From CAVVYW01 sp963752605 (GTDB taxonomy: Bacteria; Actinomycetota; Thermoleophilia; Solirubrobacterales; 70-9): DNA of 64,000 nt. Each line of letters begins with the position of its first letter. The first letter of the stretch is position 1. The stretch covers positions 124,001-188,000 of the forward strand of contig CAVVYW010000006.1 in assembly GCA_963752605.1 (NCBI GenBank), in the 5' to 3' direction. The position numbers and the translations under genes were made by a program. Of this stretch, positions 45,402 to 54,296 are shown piece after piece. The notes under the pieces are model-generated. The model was not told the DNA's origin and made no database searches. It saw only the letters and a list, made by a program, of their open reading frames with translations.

Positions 45402-46116
45402 GGTGACCAGCGGGCCGCCCGGCGGAGGTACCTGGACAGGCGTGGCCGTGACGGTCGCCTTGATCCTCGTGTTGGCCGCGACGGCGCTCGCCATCCCAGA
45501 CCTCCGCGACGCTGTAGGCGACGCCGTCAGCGGGGACACGTCCGAGGTGCGGGAGGACCTGCGCGACCTGGGCGCCACCGGCTGGTTGATGGTCGTCGCC
45601 TTGGCGATCGTCCACGTGATCGTCTGGTACCCCGCGGAGATCCTCGACGCCGCAGTCGGCTTCGTCTACGGGTTCGGATGGGGCCTTCCACTGGTGATGG
45701 GCTCGTGGATCCTCTCTGGGACCCTCGCCTACTACGTCGGGAAGCATGCCGCCCGCCCTCCGCTGTATCGCCTGGTGGGGGAGAAGCGATTCGTCCGCGC
45801 CGAGGAGGCGATCGAGCGCGGGGGCGCCACCGTCCTGCTGATCGCCCGGCTGGTCCCGATCGTTCCCTTCAGCCTGATGAGCATGGTCTGCGGGGCGGCG
45901 CGGGTGCCGATGGGGCGTTTTCTGTGGACGATGAGCATCGGCTACCTGCCGATCACTGCCTACTTCACCTACCTCGGCAGCAGGCTCGAGAGCTTCTCGA
46001 TCGAGGACCCGATCGTCTGGATCGGCGCCGCCGCGTTCGTACTCGCGATCTTCGGCGTTCGCTATCTGCTCCCGAAGCGGCTTCGCGAGGGCGCGGAGGC
46101 CAGCCGCGGCGGCTAG
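45400..46116 (+). CDS. VTT domain (TVP38/TMEM64 family) membrane protein
   Basis: A 238-residue membrane protein with 5-6 helices. The SNARE-associated/VTT core contains AVGFVYGFGWGLPLVMGSWI, GTLAYYVGKHAAR and the RLVPIVPFSLMSMVCGAARVP re-entrant segment. Related proteins act in lipid scrambling or membrane biogenesis; the substrate is unknown. The ATG at 45400 is preferred over the longer frame starting at 45358, which overlaps the sodA promoter. Nothing suggests an operon. Confidence 0.85.
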   Translation: MVTSGPPGGGTWTGVAVTVALILVLAATALAIPDLRDAVGDAVSGDTSEVREDLRDLGATGWLMVVALAIVHVIVWYPAEILDAAVGFVYGFGWGLPLVMGSWILSGTLAYYVGKHAARPPLYRLVGEKRFVRAEEAIERGGATVLLIARLVPIVPFSLMSMVCGAARVPMGRFLWTMSIGYLPITAYFTYLGSRLESFSIEDPIVWIGAAAFVLAIFGVRYLLPKRLREGAEASRGG

Positions 46117-46128
46117 CGGGAGTCGAAG

Positions 46129-47212
46129 CTAGGCGGGATCCGGAGGCAGCGGCTCGAGGCGGGCGAGGCGCCCCGCCACCTCGCGCAGCTCCGCATCGCA
46201 CTCGGCGAGCAGCCGGTCGGCGGCATCCGAGAGCTCGCCGAGGGAGGCCTCGCTGGCGTCGTCGAGCGAGGTGCCGCGGGGAAGCTTTGTCTGGAACCGG
46301 AAGTAGCGCGGCCCGGTCCCCTGGGTGGCCGGCTCCGGGATGCGCACGCCCCGGCTCGTGGTTCAGCAGCACCTCGGCCCAGTGATGCGCGGCGTCCGAC
46401 TGGCCATCGAGGAAGGTGGCGATCAGGGCGGGATCCTCGCGCCGCGGCCAGATCCAGCCCAGCCTGCCCCAGCCGCTCACCTTGGACTGGGTGTGCCCCA
46501 CCTCATGGAGGCCGGTCCCGAGAGAGACGACCAGCAGCTCACTGGCGAGAAGGTCGTGCGGGTCGGTGTCCCGGCGCTTCAGGGCCTCGACCACCGCGGC
46601 CACCACGGGGTTGGACGCAAACACGCCGCCATCCACCAGCGCCGCGCCGCGCAGGCCACGGGAGGGGAAGTAGGTCGGCGCCGCCGAGGTCGCCATTCCG
46701 ACGTCGACCATCGAGGCGTCGCGGTCGGGCGTCTCGCGGGCGCGCCACCGCTTGAAGAAGTGGGGGCCCGGCTCGGTCATGTCGTAGGAGGTGACGATCA
46801 GCTCCCGCAGCGCATCCCGCAGCCGGGTCTCACCGAACCTCCGCTCGAGCGCCTGCTCGAGGCGCTTCGGCGTGTGCTTGGGTGCGATCCAGCCGCCGAG
46901 CGAGCGCAGCTTATGGAGGGTGTCGCCGAAAATCCCCGGGCCCTCGCTGAGGTAGAGGTCCACCAGGTCCGCCCCGCTCAGCCGCGGCCGCTCCGGCCGC
47001 TCGGGATGAGGGGCGGTCAGCCCGATGCCGATCAGGCCTCCGGTGGAGGTCCCGGCGACCATGTGGAAGCAGTCGGAGAGCCGCCGCTCCTCCCCCGCCT
47101 CCGCGCTGATCAGCTCCTCGAGCCGCGCGACCACCCTTGCCGCGATCAGACCGCGGATCCCGCCCCCGTCGACGGCGAGCACGCGGAAGCGGTCGGGTGG
47201 CTCCCCGGCCAC
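46129..47212 (-). CDS. Patatin-like phospholipase (frameshifted)
   Basis: About 360 residues. The patatin fold is evident: DGGGIRGLIAARV (oxyanion hole), GTSTGG with the nucleophile Ser (about 62) and DGGVFASNP with the catalytic Asp. It would hydrolyse acyl chains of phospholipids or other lipids. The C-terminal part lies in a different frame after WAEVLLNHEPG: one extra base at 46348 separates it from VRIPEPATQGTGPRYFRFQ. The span is 3n+1 long. The GTG at 47212 begins the frame just after the stop of the NTF2-like gene (47217), so the two form an operon. Confidence 0.8.
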
Positions 47213-47216
47213 GCGG

Positions 47217-47684
47217 CTAGCGCTCGGCGCGGAAGCGCTCGAGGTCGCCGCGGGCTCTCCGGCGCAACAGCTGGTTGAGCGGCGGGTAGCCGAGCACGGC
47301 GCCGGCGGGGCCGCCAAGCGCCTGGCGGGTCCACCGCGGCAGTGAGAACGAGTCCCGGTGCTCGATGATCAGCCCGTCGCGGAACCGGAAGCTTGCCCGC
47401 ACGTCGTTCACCACCGGCCGTCCGGTCCTGGTGAAGGTGTAGCCGGCGATCCAGCGGGCGGTGCCCTCGTCGCCCTCGGTGGAGTGCTCGGCCAGCTCGA
47501 CGCTGAGGTCGTCGCTGCGCGAGGTCAGCATCCGCCACATGTCGCCGGCCTCCTCCCCGCTCAGCGTGCCGAAGGCCGGGTCGTGAAACCGCCCGTCGGG
47601 CGCGTACAGCCGGGCCATCGCGTCGCCGTCGTGGCGATCCAGAGCCTCGTATAGGTCGCGGATCAACTTGGCGTTATCGGTCAC
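47217..47684 (-). CDS. NTF2-like (SnoaL) family protein
   Basis: A 155-residue NTF2-fold protein. It has the starting helix AKLIRDLYEALDRHDGDAMARL, then YAPDGRFHDPAFGTLSG and the closing strands TARWIAGYTFTRTG and IIEHRDSFSLPRW. No catalytic function can be assigned. The GTG start at 47684 is used. It precedes the patatin gene, 4 nt away, on the same strand. Confidence 0.78.
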   Translation of the reverse strand: MTDNAKLIRDLYEALDRHDGDAMARLYAPDGRFHDPAFGTLSGEEAGDMWRMLTSRSDDLSVELAEHSTEGDEGTARWIAGYTFTRTGRPVVNDVRASFRFRDGLIIEHRDSFSLPRWTRQALGGPAGAVLGYPPLNQLLRRRARGDLERFRAER

Positions 47685-47745
47685 GCCGCAACGCTATCCC
47701 TCGGCGGCCTCGCTGTCACGCCGTGACGCCTATCCTTTTCCGTCT

Positions 47746-47819
47746 CGGGGCGTGGCGCAGCCTGGTAGCGCGCACCGTTCGGGTCGGTGAGGTCCCCGGT
47801 TCAAATCCGGGCGCCCCGA
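47746..47819 (+). tRNA. tRNA-Pro (anticodon CGG)
   Basis: A 74-nt cloverleaf: acceptor stem CGGGGCG/CGCCCCG, D stem GCGC/GCGC, anticodon stem CACCG/CGGTG with loop TTCGGGT (anticodon CGG at 47780-47782), T stem CCCGG/CCGGG with loop TTCAAAT, and discriminator A. The 3' CCA is not encoded. The C1-G72 pair and A73 are typical of bacterial tRNA-Pro. It reads CCG codons. Confidence 0.95.
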
Positions 47820-47843
47820 TTTACCTCTCCTACTCCGCAGGGC

Positions 47844-48959
47844 TCAGGGCCGGAAGAGCGGCAGTCCGGGCTCGGCCGCGTACACGTCGAGCACGGCGTA
47901 GTGCTCGGGGTTTCGGGAGAAGAGTGCATGGTTGGTGACCAGTACCCGCTTGCCGAGGAAGGCGGCGCTCGCGGGCTGATCGAACGGGACCTCCATCATC
48001 TGGTTCTCGACCTCGGTCGGCGGGGTCCGAGCGAGTTCCTCGCCCTGAGGCGAGATCACCCCGACCGAGTTGCCAGTGAAACCGGCGAGAGCGACGTAGA
48101 CCCTGCCCGAGCGCCCGATCGCGAACCCGTCGGGCGCGTCCGCCGTCCCGCTCTCCCAGAACTGGCTGAGCTGCCCCGGGCTGCCGTCGGGGCGCACCGG
48201 AAGCTTGTAGAGGCCCGCCGATCGCCTCGGTTGGGCGGCCGGGTTGCTCTCGGTCGTCAGGGCGAAGAGCAGTGTCCTGCCGTCACGCATGAACTGGATG
48301 CCGTTCGGGCCGAAGATCGTTTCCAGGCCGGGGTCCGTGAACCAGACCTCCGGACGGCCGCCGCCGGGCGGAATTCGCCAGATCAGTCCCTGCAGCAGGT
48401 CCGTGACGTACATCTCGCCGTTCGGCCCGAACACCGGGTAGTCGGGCAGCGCCTCGAGGTCGCCCGTCGTCGCCGAGCACTCCTCTCCAGGCGCCGCGAG
48501 GTGACATGGCGGAACGTTTCGGAACGTCGCGTAGGTGCTCTGTTGACCGCTCCGGGGATCGAGGCGGATGATCCTGGCCGGTTTCGTGTCGGCGCCATAG
48601 AGGAAGTCGCTGCCGTCGAACGCGAGGCCCAGCAGGCCGTAGTCGGGGCTGTCGAGGTCCTGCCCGCTGATCCGGTACTCGCGCAGGAGCCGCCCCGAGC
48701 CGTGGTAGGCGAACACCCTCGAACCTCGCCGGGCCCCAGCGGGCCCGCCGTCGCGGTTGTCCGTGCCCACGTACACCGTCCCGCCGGCGTCGACGGCGAT
48801 CCCCTCCGGGGAGCCAGGGTCGGGGACGCGGGAGAAGAGGTCGACGTCGTACCGCTCACGCGCCTCGCCCGGTGGCGCCCCAGCGAGCAAGAGTAGGCCG
48901 GCGGCCAGCACGACCAAGCCGACAACCGGCAGCTGGCGCCTCAGCTCCTCACCGTTCAC
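47844..48959 (-). CDS. Secreted SMP-30/gluconolactonase-like beta-propeller protein
   Basis: A 371-residue protein with a hydrophobic N-terminal helix (LPVVGLVVLAAGLLLLAG) as signal peptide or anchor. The rest forms beta-propeller blades with repeated PxGI/GxxYV units: SPEGIAVDAGGTVYVGT, FGPNGEMYVTDLLQGLIWRI and FGPNGIQFMRDG. This is the SMP-30/LRE-like lactonase superfamily. Catalytic residues (Glu/Asn/Asp calcium ligands) cannot be fixed by eye. The GTG at 48959 is preferred over 49004, because it starts just before the signal helix. It is close to a lipoprotein gene on the same strand. Confidence 0.78.
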   Translation of the reverse strand: MNGEELRRQLPVVGLVVLAAGLLLLAGAPPGEARERYDVDLFSRVPDPGSPEGIAVDAGGTVYVGTDNRDGGPAGARRGSRVFAYHGSGRLLREYRISGQDLDSPDYGLLGLAFDGSDFLYGADTKPARIIRLDPRSGQQSTYATFRNVPPCHLAAPGEECSATTGDLEALPDYPVFGPNGEMYVTDLLQGLIWRIPPGGGRPEVWFTDPGLETIFGPNGIQFMRDGRTLLFALTTESNPAAQPRRSAGLYKLPVRPDGSPGQLSQFWESGTADAPDGFAIGRSGRVYVALAGFTGNSVGVISPQGEELARTPPTEVENQMMEVPFDQPASAAFLGKRVLVTNHALFSRNPEHYAVLDVYAAEPGLPLFRP

Positions 48960-49016
48960 AACGCCTAAATGGTCTCCGCCCGGGGCGAATCCCAAACACC
49001 GCAACCCTTCGCCGGG

Positions 49017-49773
49017 TCAGCCGGCGACGTAGCTGAGCAGCACCTCGGTGCCGCCGCCATCGAGCCCGACCGCCTTCACGGGCCCCACGCCCGGCGCGAA
49101 GAACTTGTGCTCGACCTGCGACCGGGTCGCCGAGTGGGTTCGTGTCCTCGGTCTGGAGGACGCCGTCGAAGCTGCCGAACGGCACCATCACCTGCTGGTC
49201 GAGCGCGAGCACCTCGGCGAAGTCCTCGGCCTCTCCCTCGTAGTACTCCTGGCGGTACTCCAGTCCCGGCTGCGGATCGGCGGGCATGATGATCCCGGCC
49301 TCGGCCCCGTCCACCCCGGCCTCGAAGGAGCCCTCGGTGGAGGTGGGCTTGCCGTTCTCGTACTCGGTCGTCGCCTCACCCAGATACCAGACGTTGCCGT
49401 CCGCGTCCTGGGCGTACCAGTCGTCGGTGACCTCCACCGGCTCGCCGTCCTCGGTGACGACGTCGTGGACGACCCGGGCGGTGACGCCGTTGGCGATCTC
49501 CTTGGTCCGATCGGTGACGGTGACGACCACCCGCTGGACGGTCTCCTTGTCGGTCTCGCGGTAGACCCAGCGGCTGCCGGGCTTCATCGGCCAGTAGCGG
49601 TTCGTGATCTCGGTGGTGAACTCGGCCGGGTCCAGGCTGACCTGGTCGCTTCCCGTCGGCAGGGTGGTGGCGCCCGACTCGCCGTTCCCCGAATCGTCGT
49701 CTCCGCCGCAGCCACCGAGCGCGAGCGCGGCGATCAAAGCGGCGACTGGAAGGAACTTCCTGAGGTCGAACAT
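49017..49773 (-). CDS. Predicted lipoprotein (frameshifted)
   Basis: About 251 residues. The signal peptide is of the lipoprotein type, with the lipobox ending LALGGC (Cys near residue 22), followed by a Gly/Asp/Ser linker. The domain contains FTTEITNRYWPMKPGSRWVYRE and a long beta-rich region, as in a family of unknown actinobacterial lipoproteins. Near the end one extra base at 49130-49131 shifts the frame in NTNPL/ATRSQVEHKFFAPG; after correction the protein ends in EVLLSYVAG. The span is 3n+1 long. Function unknown. The ATG at 49773 gives the correct signal peptide. Confidence 0.75.
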
Positions 49774-49848
49774 GCCGGCATTGATATCCGCCGCAAATGA
49801 CACGGCGATGAACGCGGGAAACATAAGACCGAGCGCTCCGGAGCGCGG

Positions 49849-50382
49849 CTAGGCCGGAGCGTCCGCGGGGGCTTTCCGCATCAGGCGGAGGACCAGCCCC
49901 GCCAGGATGTAAAGGATCGCGAAGCCCGTCAGGGCGAACTTGAGCGTGGCGCAGATCGTGGCCAGGGCGGGGCCGAGGTCATCGCCATTCCCGGCGAGGG
50001 CGAGCAGCAGCCAGACGTCCTCGATCGCGTCGAACATCGCTCCCGCCCCGCCCGCGGGGACAGCCGCCGCCCCGAGGGCGGCCATCCGCCGCCAGCCCCT
50101 CCGTAGGGCGAGGTCGCGGGTTGCGGCCGAGGCGAGCACCAGGAGGACGCCGTAGGAGAGCAGGTAGGCGAAGTCCACCCAGAGCGAGAGGCGGGCCGCG
50201 TCGCGGCCCTCGTCGCCCCAGTCGGCGCGGATCTCCGCCGCCCCCTCCTCGTCCCAGGCGAACTCGAAGTCGACGATGGTGGGGTTGCCGTCTGCCTTGG
50301 TGGAGGGATCGATCGCGGTCAGGAATACGCCCAGCGCCGCGGTGCTGATCGCGAGCAGGACGATGGCGCGCTTCCGGGTCAA
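49849..50382 (-). CDS. Hypothetical membrane protein
   Basis: A 177-residue protein with about four hydrophobic segments (8-25, 68-88, 100-125, 145-165). An extracytoplasmic loop follows the first helix (TAIDPSTKADGNPTIVDFEFAW). The pattern fits small actinobacterial integral membrane proteins of unknown function. The gene follows the DsbA-like gene by 7 nt on the same strand, so it is probably in one operon with it. Confidence 0.7.
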   Translation of the reverse strand: MTRKRAIVLLAISTAALGVFLTAIDPSTKADGNPTIVDFEFAWDEEGAAEIRADWGDEGRDAARLSLWVDFAYLLSYGVLLVLASAATRDLALRRGWRRMAALGAAAVPAGGAGAMFDAIEDVWLLLALAGNGDDLGPALATICATLKFALTGFAILYILAGLVLRLMRKAPADAPA

Positions 50383-50389
50383 CGCGCCC

Positions 50390-51094
50390 TCACCGTACCT
50401 GGGCGACAGCGGTGTTGATCTCCTCGAGCGCCGGCGATTCGATCAGCTCGCGCGTGCCTCCCGGTCCTGTGACCACCACCGCGGGCTCCGCCGGGAACCC
50501 GAGCTCCGCGGCGAGCATGTCGTCCTCCTCCAGCGTCTCCTTCACATCGTCCTCGTCGATGTCGCGCTGCCACTGCTCGACGTTGAAGTTGAGGATCCCG
50601 TTGGCGACCTGGTCCAGCAGCTCCTGGGTCACCACGCCTCCCTCGGCCTCGTCCTGGTTGCGGAAGAAGAGCTCGATGAACTGCCACTGGTAGTCCTGCA
50701 GGCCGGCCGCCACTGCGCCGTAGGCGGCCAGCCCGAAGCTGGCCCTGCTCATCGGGAAGTGGTGGAACTCGAGCCGCAGGTCCCCCGACTCGCGCACGGG
50801 CCCGGCGATCAGGGGCTCGATCACCTGGAGCTGATAATCGGCGCACGGATCGCACTGGACGTCGTTGAAGACCTCCACGGTGACCGGCGCGTCGGGCGGG
50901 CCCAGCGCCGCCCCGTCCTGCTGGATGCCGCCGAGCAGGCGCTGCACGGCGCTCGCGCCCTCGACCTCGATCGGGTCCTCCTCCCCCTCGTCGAGGGAGA
51001 GGCTCGCGATCACGAAGAGCAGCACCAGCGCGCAGAAGGCGAGCACGATCACCCCGACCAGCCGGGGCCGCCACCTGCGTTCGGACTGATTCAA
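50390..51094 (-). CDS. DsbA-like thioredoxin-fold disulfide protein
   Basis: A 234-residue protein: an N-terminal helix (VGVIVLAFCALVLLFVIASL, about 13-33) anchors or exports a DsbA-like thioredoxin domain. The active site is CDPC (Cys81-Cys84) in FNDVQCDPCADYQ. The helical insert and the closing cis-Pro region (AEPAVVVTGPGG) fit the family. It would act in disulfide formation or reduction outside the membrane. The TTG at 51094 overlaps the stop of the preceding small gene by 4 nt. Confidence 0.85.
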   Translation of the reverse strand: MNQSERRWRPRLVGVIVLAFCALVLLFVIASLSLDEGEEDPIEVEGASAVQRLLGGIQQDGAALGPPDAPVTVEVFNDVQCDPCADYQLQVIEPLIAGPVRESGDLRLEFHHFPMSRASFGLAAYGAVAAGLQDYQWQFIELFFRNQDEAEGGVVTQELLDQVANGILNFNVEQWQRDIDEDDVKETLEEDDMLAAELGFPAEPAVVVTGPGGTRELIESPALEEINTAVAQVR

Positions 51095-51340
51095 CCCGCG
51101 ACGGCCTTGTAGTAGCGCACCGCCAGCCCGGTCAGCAGGGTGCGGAAGCCCTCCTCGATCGGGGGTGCCGGAGTCGGCGGCCCACGCCTCCAGTCCGCGA
51201 TCCTCGATCGCCTCACTGCGCGCCACGACCTCCTCGACGAGCTCCGGATGCTGGTCGCAGAAGAACGCCCCGATGGAATAGAGGTCCGTCTCCATCAGGG
51301 ACTGGATGAAGGTGCCCGTCTCGGCCTCGGCGGGACTCAT
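51091..51340 (-). CDS. Small hypothetical protein (frameshifted)
   Basis: About 82 residues, acidic and helical: FIQSLMETDLYSIGAFFCDQHPELVEEVV and a C-terminal helix EEGFRTLLTGLAVRYYKAVAG. The two halves are in different frames because the G-run at 51161-51165 seems to have one base too many. The span is 3n+1 long. The ATG at 51340 is used. It precedes the DsbA-like gene with a 4-nt overlap. No family is recognised. Confidence 0.6.
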
Positions 51341-51357
51341 GGCGGCATGGTAGTTGT

Positions 51358-52122
51358 GTGCCCGTGCCGACGGCAGACGAAATCGTCTCCTTCTGCGACG
51401 AGCTGCTCGAGGTGGACGGCTTCTCCGACTACGGGCCCAACGGCCGGCAGGTCCCCGGCGCCGGCGACGTGAGCAAGGTGGCGACCGGGGTGACGCCGAC
51501 CCTCGAGATGCTCCGCGCGGGTTTGGATGCGGGAGCCGAGCTGATCCTCACCCATCACGGCCTGCTCTGGGGCGCGGTCGAGCACGGCCTCACGCCCGGG
51601 CTGGCGAAGCGCCTGCGCGCGCTGCTCGAGGCCGACGCGACCCTCGCGGCGTACCACCTGCCACTGGACGCTCACCCGGAGATCGGCAACAACGCACTCC
51701 TCTGCGAGGGGCTGGGCCTGGTGCGCGGGGAGACGATCGGCGAGGTGAAGGGACGAGCGGTCGGCTTCGTGGGCCGGAGCCCCGATCCACTCCCGGTCGA
51801 CCAGTTTCTCGATCGGCTGAGTGGGCTGGTGGGGCGGGAGCCGCTGGTCCAGGGCGACGGCCCGGCCGAGATCCGCTCGGTGGCGATCGTCTCGGGAGCT
51901 GCCGCCTCGAGCCTGACGGAGGCCGCCCTGGCCGGCGTGGACGCGTTCCTCACCGGCGAGCCCGCCGAGCACGCGATGGGAGAGGCGGCTGAGGCGGGCA
52001 TCCACTTCATCGCGGCGGGCCACTACGCCACCGAGACGCTGGGAATCCGGCGCCTTGGCGACCTGGTCGCCGAGCGTTTCGGGGTCGAGCACCGGTTCGT
52101 GGACGCACCGAATCCTGTGTAG
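51358..52122 (+). CDS. Nif3-like dinuclear metal centre protein
   Basis: A 254-residue Nif3 (YbgI/YqfO) family protein. Metal-ligand positions match the family: THHGLLWG (His pair), YHLPLDAHPEIGNN (His and Asp), AGHYATE (His and Glu) near the C-terminus. The proteins form a toroidal hexamer with a di-metal site; a GTP cyclohydrolase type role has been proposed but is unsure. The GTG at 51358 or the one at 51364 may be used. It is the upstream neighbour of the small 58-residue gene, which has its own promoter. Confidence 0.9.
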   Translation: MPVPTADEIVSFCDELLEVDGFSDYGPNGRQVPGAGDVSKVATGVTPTLEMLRAGLDAGAELILTHHGLLWGAVEHGLTPGLAKRLRALLEADATLAAYHLPLDAHPEIGNNALLCEGLGLVRGETIGEVKGRAVGFVGRSPDPLPVDQFLDRLSGLVGREPLVQGDGPAEIRSVAIVSGAAASSLTEAALAGVDAFLTGEPAEHAMGEAAEAGIHFIAAGHYATETLGIRRLGDLVAERFGVEHRFVDAPNPV

Positions 52123-52147
52123 CAACCCGCAAACTGCGGAAAAATGG

Positions 52148-52175
52148 TTGACACGTCAGCCCGACGCGATATATA
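52148..52175 (+). promoter_or_regulatory. Sigma-70 promoter of the 58-residue gene
   Basis: TTGACA at 52148-52153 and TATATA at 52170-52175 are separated by 16 bp, a near-consensus RpoD promoter and the best one seen in the window. Transcription would start at about 52182, 30 nt before the ATG. Confidence 0.75.
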
Positions 52176-52211
52176 TGGGGCCCCGGGGAATCGACGAGAG
52201 GAGAGACATCC

Positions 52212-52388
52212 ATGGCCGTTCACCTGACGCCGACAGAGCTCGCTGACGAGATGAACATGAAGCGTCGCGAGGTCCTCTCGAAGTGCATCGAGATGAACGT
52301 GCCGGTACTCAAGGGTCGCATCGACAAGACCCTGTTCGAGTCCTCCCTCCGGGCCTTCCAGAGCAGGGACAAGCAGGCCACGGCCTAG
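52212..52388 (+). CDS. 58-residue IF2-N-like/helix-turn-helix small protein
   Basis: A 58-residue protein beginning MAVHLTPTELADEMNM. The pattern (TELADEMNMKRREVLSKC, then EMNVPVLKGRIDKT) resembles the IF2 N-terminal domain motif (LAKELGxSxKExLxxLKELGI) or a simple helix-turn-helix. No other domain is present. A near-consensus promoter and a ribosome binding site (AGGAGAG, 7-8 nt before the ATG at 52212) suggest strong expression. Function unknown; nucleic-acid binding is likely from the fold, but unproven. It precedes an acyl-CoA ligase, with a perfect hairpin between. Confidence 0.75.
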   Translation: MAVHLTPTELADEMNMKRREVLSKCIEMNVPVLKGRIDKTLFESSLRAFQSRDKQATA

Positions 52389-52393
52389 TTTCC

Positions 52394-52413
52394 GGCTGGC
52401 TAGTTAGCCAGCC
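52394..52413. repeat. 20-bp palindrome downstream of the 58-residue gene
   Basis: GGCTGGCTA-GT-TAGCCAGCC: perfect 9-bp arms with a 2-nt centre. No T tract follows, so it is not a classic terminator; it may be an RNA hairpin or operator between the small gene and the acyl-CoA ligase. Confidence 0.5.
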
Positions 52414-52432
52414 GCCCAATACACTTCTCGCC

Positions 52433-54247
52433 GTGGAGACGGCAACGGTCGAGCGCTCAGCCACGGAGTCGGCCACAGGGAGCAAGACGATGGCGGACCT
52501 GCTGCCGCTGGCCGCCCGCAAGCATGCCCCCAGGCGGGCCATCCTCAATAAGGACGACTCCGGGCAGTGGGCCTCCAAGACCTACTCGGAGCTCGGCGAG
52601 ATCGTCAAGGACCTCTCGCTCGGCCTGATCGACCTCGGCATCGAGAAGGGCGACAAGGTCGCCATCCTCGCCAACACGCGCCCGGAGTGGAGCTACTTCG
52701 ACTTCGCGGCGCTCAGCGCGGGCGCGGTCGCAGTTCCCATCTACCAGACGAACTCCCCCGAGGAATGCCAGTACGTCCTCGAGAACTCCGACGCCCGCGC
52801 GGTGATCGTCGAGGACGAGGAGCAGCTCGAGAAGATCCGCCAGGTCAAGGACCGAGCACCGAAGCTCGAGTTCATGATCCGGATGACCGGCACCAGCGAC
52901 GACGCGGTCTCGATGGAGGACCTGGCTGCCCGGGGGCGGGAGCGTCCCGAGAGCGAGTGGGACGAGCGCTGGCGCTCGGTGATGCCGGACGACATCTGCA
53001 CCTTCATCTACACCTCCGGCACGACCGGGCCGCCGAAGGGCTGCGTGATCTCGCACGGCAACTACCGGGCGATGCTCGACATGATCCACGAGGTGAGCGT
53101 GCTCGGCGGCGACGAGCTCACCTATCTCTACCTCCCCCTCGCCCACTCCTTCGCCCTGCTGATCCAGTTCGGCACCTTCGACCTCGGCGCCAGCCTGGCC
53201 TACTGGGAGCGGGACCCCCTGAAGATCATCCCCAACCTCTCCGAGGTGAAGCCCACCTACTTCCCGTCGGTGCCTCGCATCTTCGAGAAGATCTACACCG
53301 CCGCGACAGGCAGCGTGGAGAAGGAGGGCGGCCTGAAGAAGGTCGTCTTCGACTGGGCGGTGCGCGTCGGCAAGAAGGTGCGCCAGCGCGAGCGCGAGGG
53401 CAAACGGATCGGCTGGCTGCTGCGCAAGCAGTACGAGTACGCCGACAAGCGGGTCCTATCCAAGATCCGCGCCCTGTTCGGCGGCAACCTGAAGCTCGCC
53501 GTGAGCGGCGCCGCGCCGATCAACCCCGACATCCTCCGCTTCTTCGACGCCGCCGGCGTACTCATCCTCGAGGGCTGGGGCATGACCGAGACCTCCACCG
53601 CCGCCACCATCGCGACCCCCGAGGACTTCAGGTTCGGCACGATCGGCAAGCCGTTCCCCGGCTGCGAGGTGAGGATCGCCGACGACGGCGAGATCCTGGT
53701 CAGGGGCCCGAACGTCTTCCAGGGCTACTACAAGAACGAGGAGGCGACCAGGGAGACGATCGTCGACGGCTGGCTGCACACCGGCGACATCGGCGAGGTC
53801 GACGAGGACGGCTACATCAAGATCACCGGCCGGAAGAAGGACATCATCATCACCGCGGGCGGCAAGAACATCACTCCCGCCAACCTGGAGAACGAGATCA
53901 AGCAGAGCCAGTGGGTCTCGCAGTGCGTCGTGGTCGGCGACCGAAAGCCCTACCTGGTCGCCCTAATCACGCTCGACATGGAGGAGTGCGCGAAGCTCGC
54001 CGAGGAGAACGGCTGGCCCACCGACCCGGCCGAGCTGGCGCAGCATCCCGAGATGCGCCAGCTGATCCAGGAGCACCTCGACAAGGTGAACGAGAAGTTC
54101 GCCCGGGTCGAGCAGGTGAAGAAGTTCGAGGTCCTGCCCCAGGACCTCACCCAGGAAGCCGGGGAGCTGACCCCCTCCATGAAGGTCAAGAGGGCCGCCG
54201 TCGCCGAGAAGCACGACGACGCTGTCGAGAAGCTCTACGCCGGCTAG
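52433..54247 (+). CDS. Long-chain fatty acid-CoA ligase
   Basis: A 604-residue AMP-forming ligase of the FadD15 type. It activates a fatty acid as acyl-AMP and then acyl-CoA. Signature A3 is TSGTTGPPKG (about residue 197). A5 follows as GWGMTETS and the linker motif is near GRKKDIIITAGGKNITP. The C-terminal Lys region is MKVKRAAV. The GTG at 52433 is the most likely start; no strong ribosome binding site is visible, and the small upstream gene could be cotranscribed. Neighbouring lipid genes (R2lox, mce, patatin) make fatty acid activation a natural fit. Confidence 0.93.
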   Translation: METATVERSATESATGSKTMADLLPLAARKHAPRRAILNKDDSGQWASKTYSELGEIVKDLSLGLIDLGIEKGDKVAILANTRPEWSYFDFAALSAGAVAVPIYQTNSPEECQYVLENSDARAVIVEDEEQLEKIRQVKDRAPKLEFMIRMTGTSDDAVSMEDLAARGRERPESEWDERWRSVMPDDICTFIYTSGTTGPPKGCVISHGNYRAMLDMIHEVSVLGGDELTYLYLPLAHSFALLIQFGTFDLGASLAYWERDPLKIIPNLSEVKPTYFPSVPRIFEKIYTAATGSVEKEGGLKKVVFDWAVRVGKKVRQREREGKRIGWLLRKQYEYADKRVLSKIRALFGGNLKLAVSGAAPINPDILRFFDAAGVLILEGWGMTETSTAATIATPEDFRFGTIGKPFPGCEVRIADDGEILVRGPNVFQGYYKNEEATRETIVDGWLHTGDIGEVDEDGYIKITGRKKDIIITAGGKNITPANLENEIKQSQWVSQCVVVGDRKPYLVALITLDMEECAKLAEENGWPTDPAELAQHPEMRQLIQEHLDKVNEKFARVEQVKKFEVLPQDLTQEAGELTPSMKVKRAAVAEKHDDAVEKLYAG

Positions 54248-54260
54248 CGCCGGTTCCCGG

Positions 54261-54289
54261 TTGACAATCACTTAACCATGTGGTTAAGT
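54261..54289 (+). promoter_or_regulatory. Promoter overlapped by an 18-bp palindrome
   Basis: TTGACA at 54261-54266 is followed by CTTAACCA-TG-TGGTTAAG (54271-54288), a perfect palindrome covering the spacer and the likely -10. The arrangement is that of a repressed promoter. Transcription would begin close to the ATG at 54297, so the message may be leaderless. Confidence 0.6.
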
Positions 54290-54296
54290 GTTCTCC

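Noticed and set aside
52394..52413. Intrinsic terminator after the 58-residue gene
   Set aside because: The hairpin is perfect but is followed by GC-rich sequence without T residues; kept as a repeat only.
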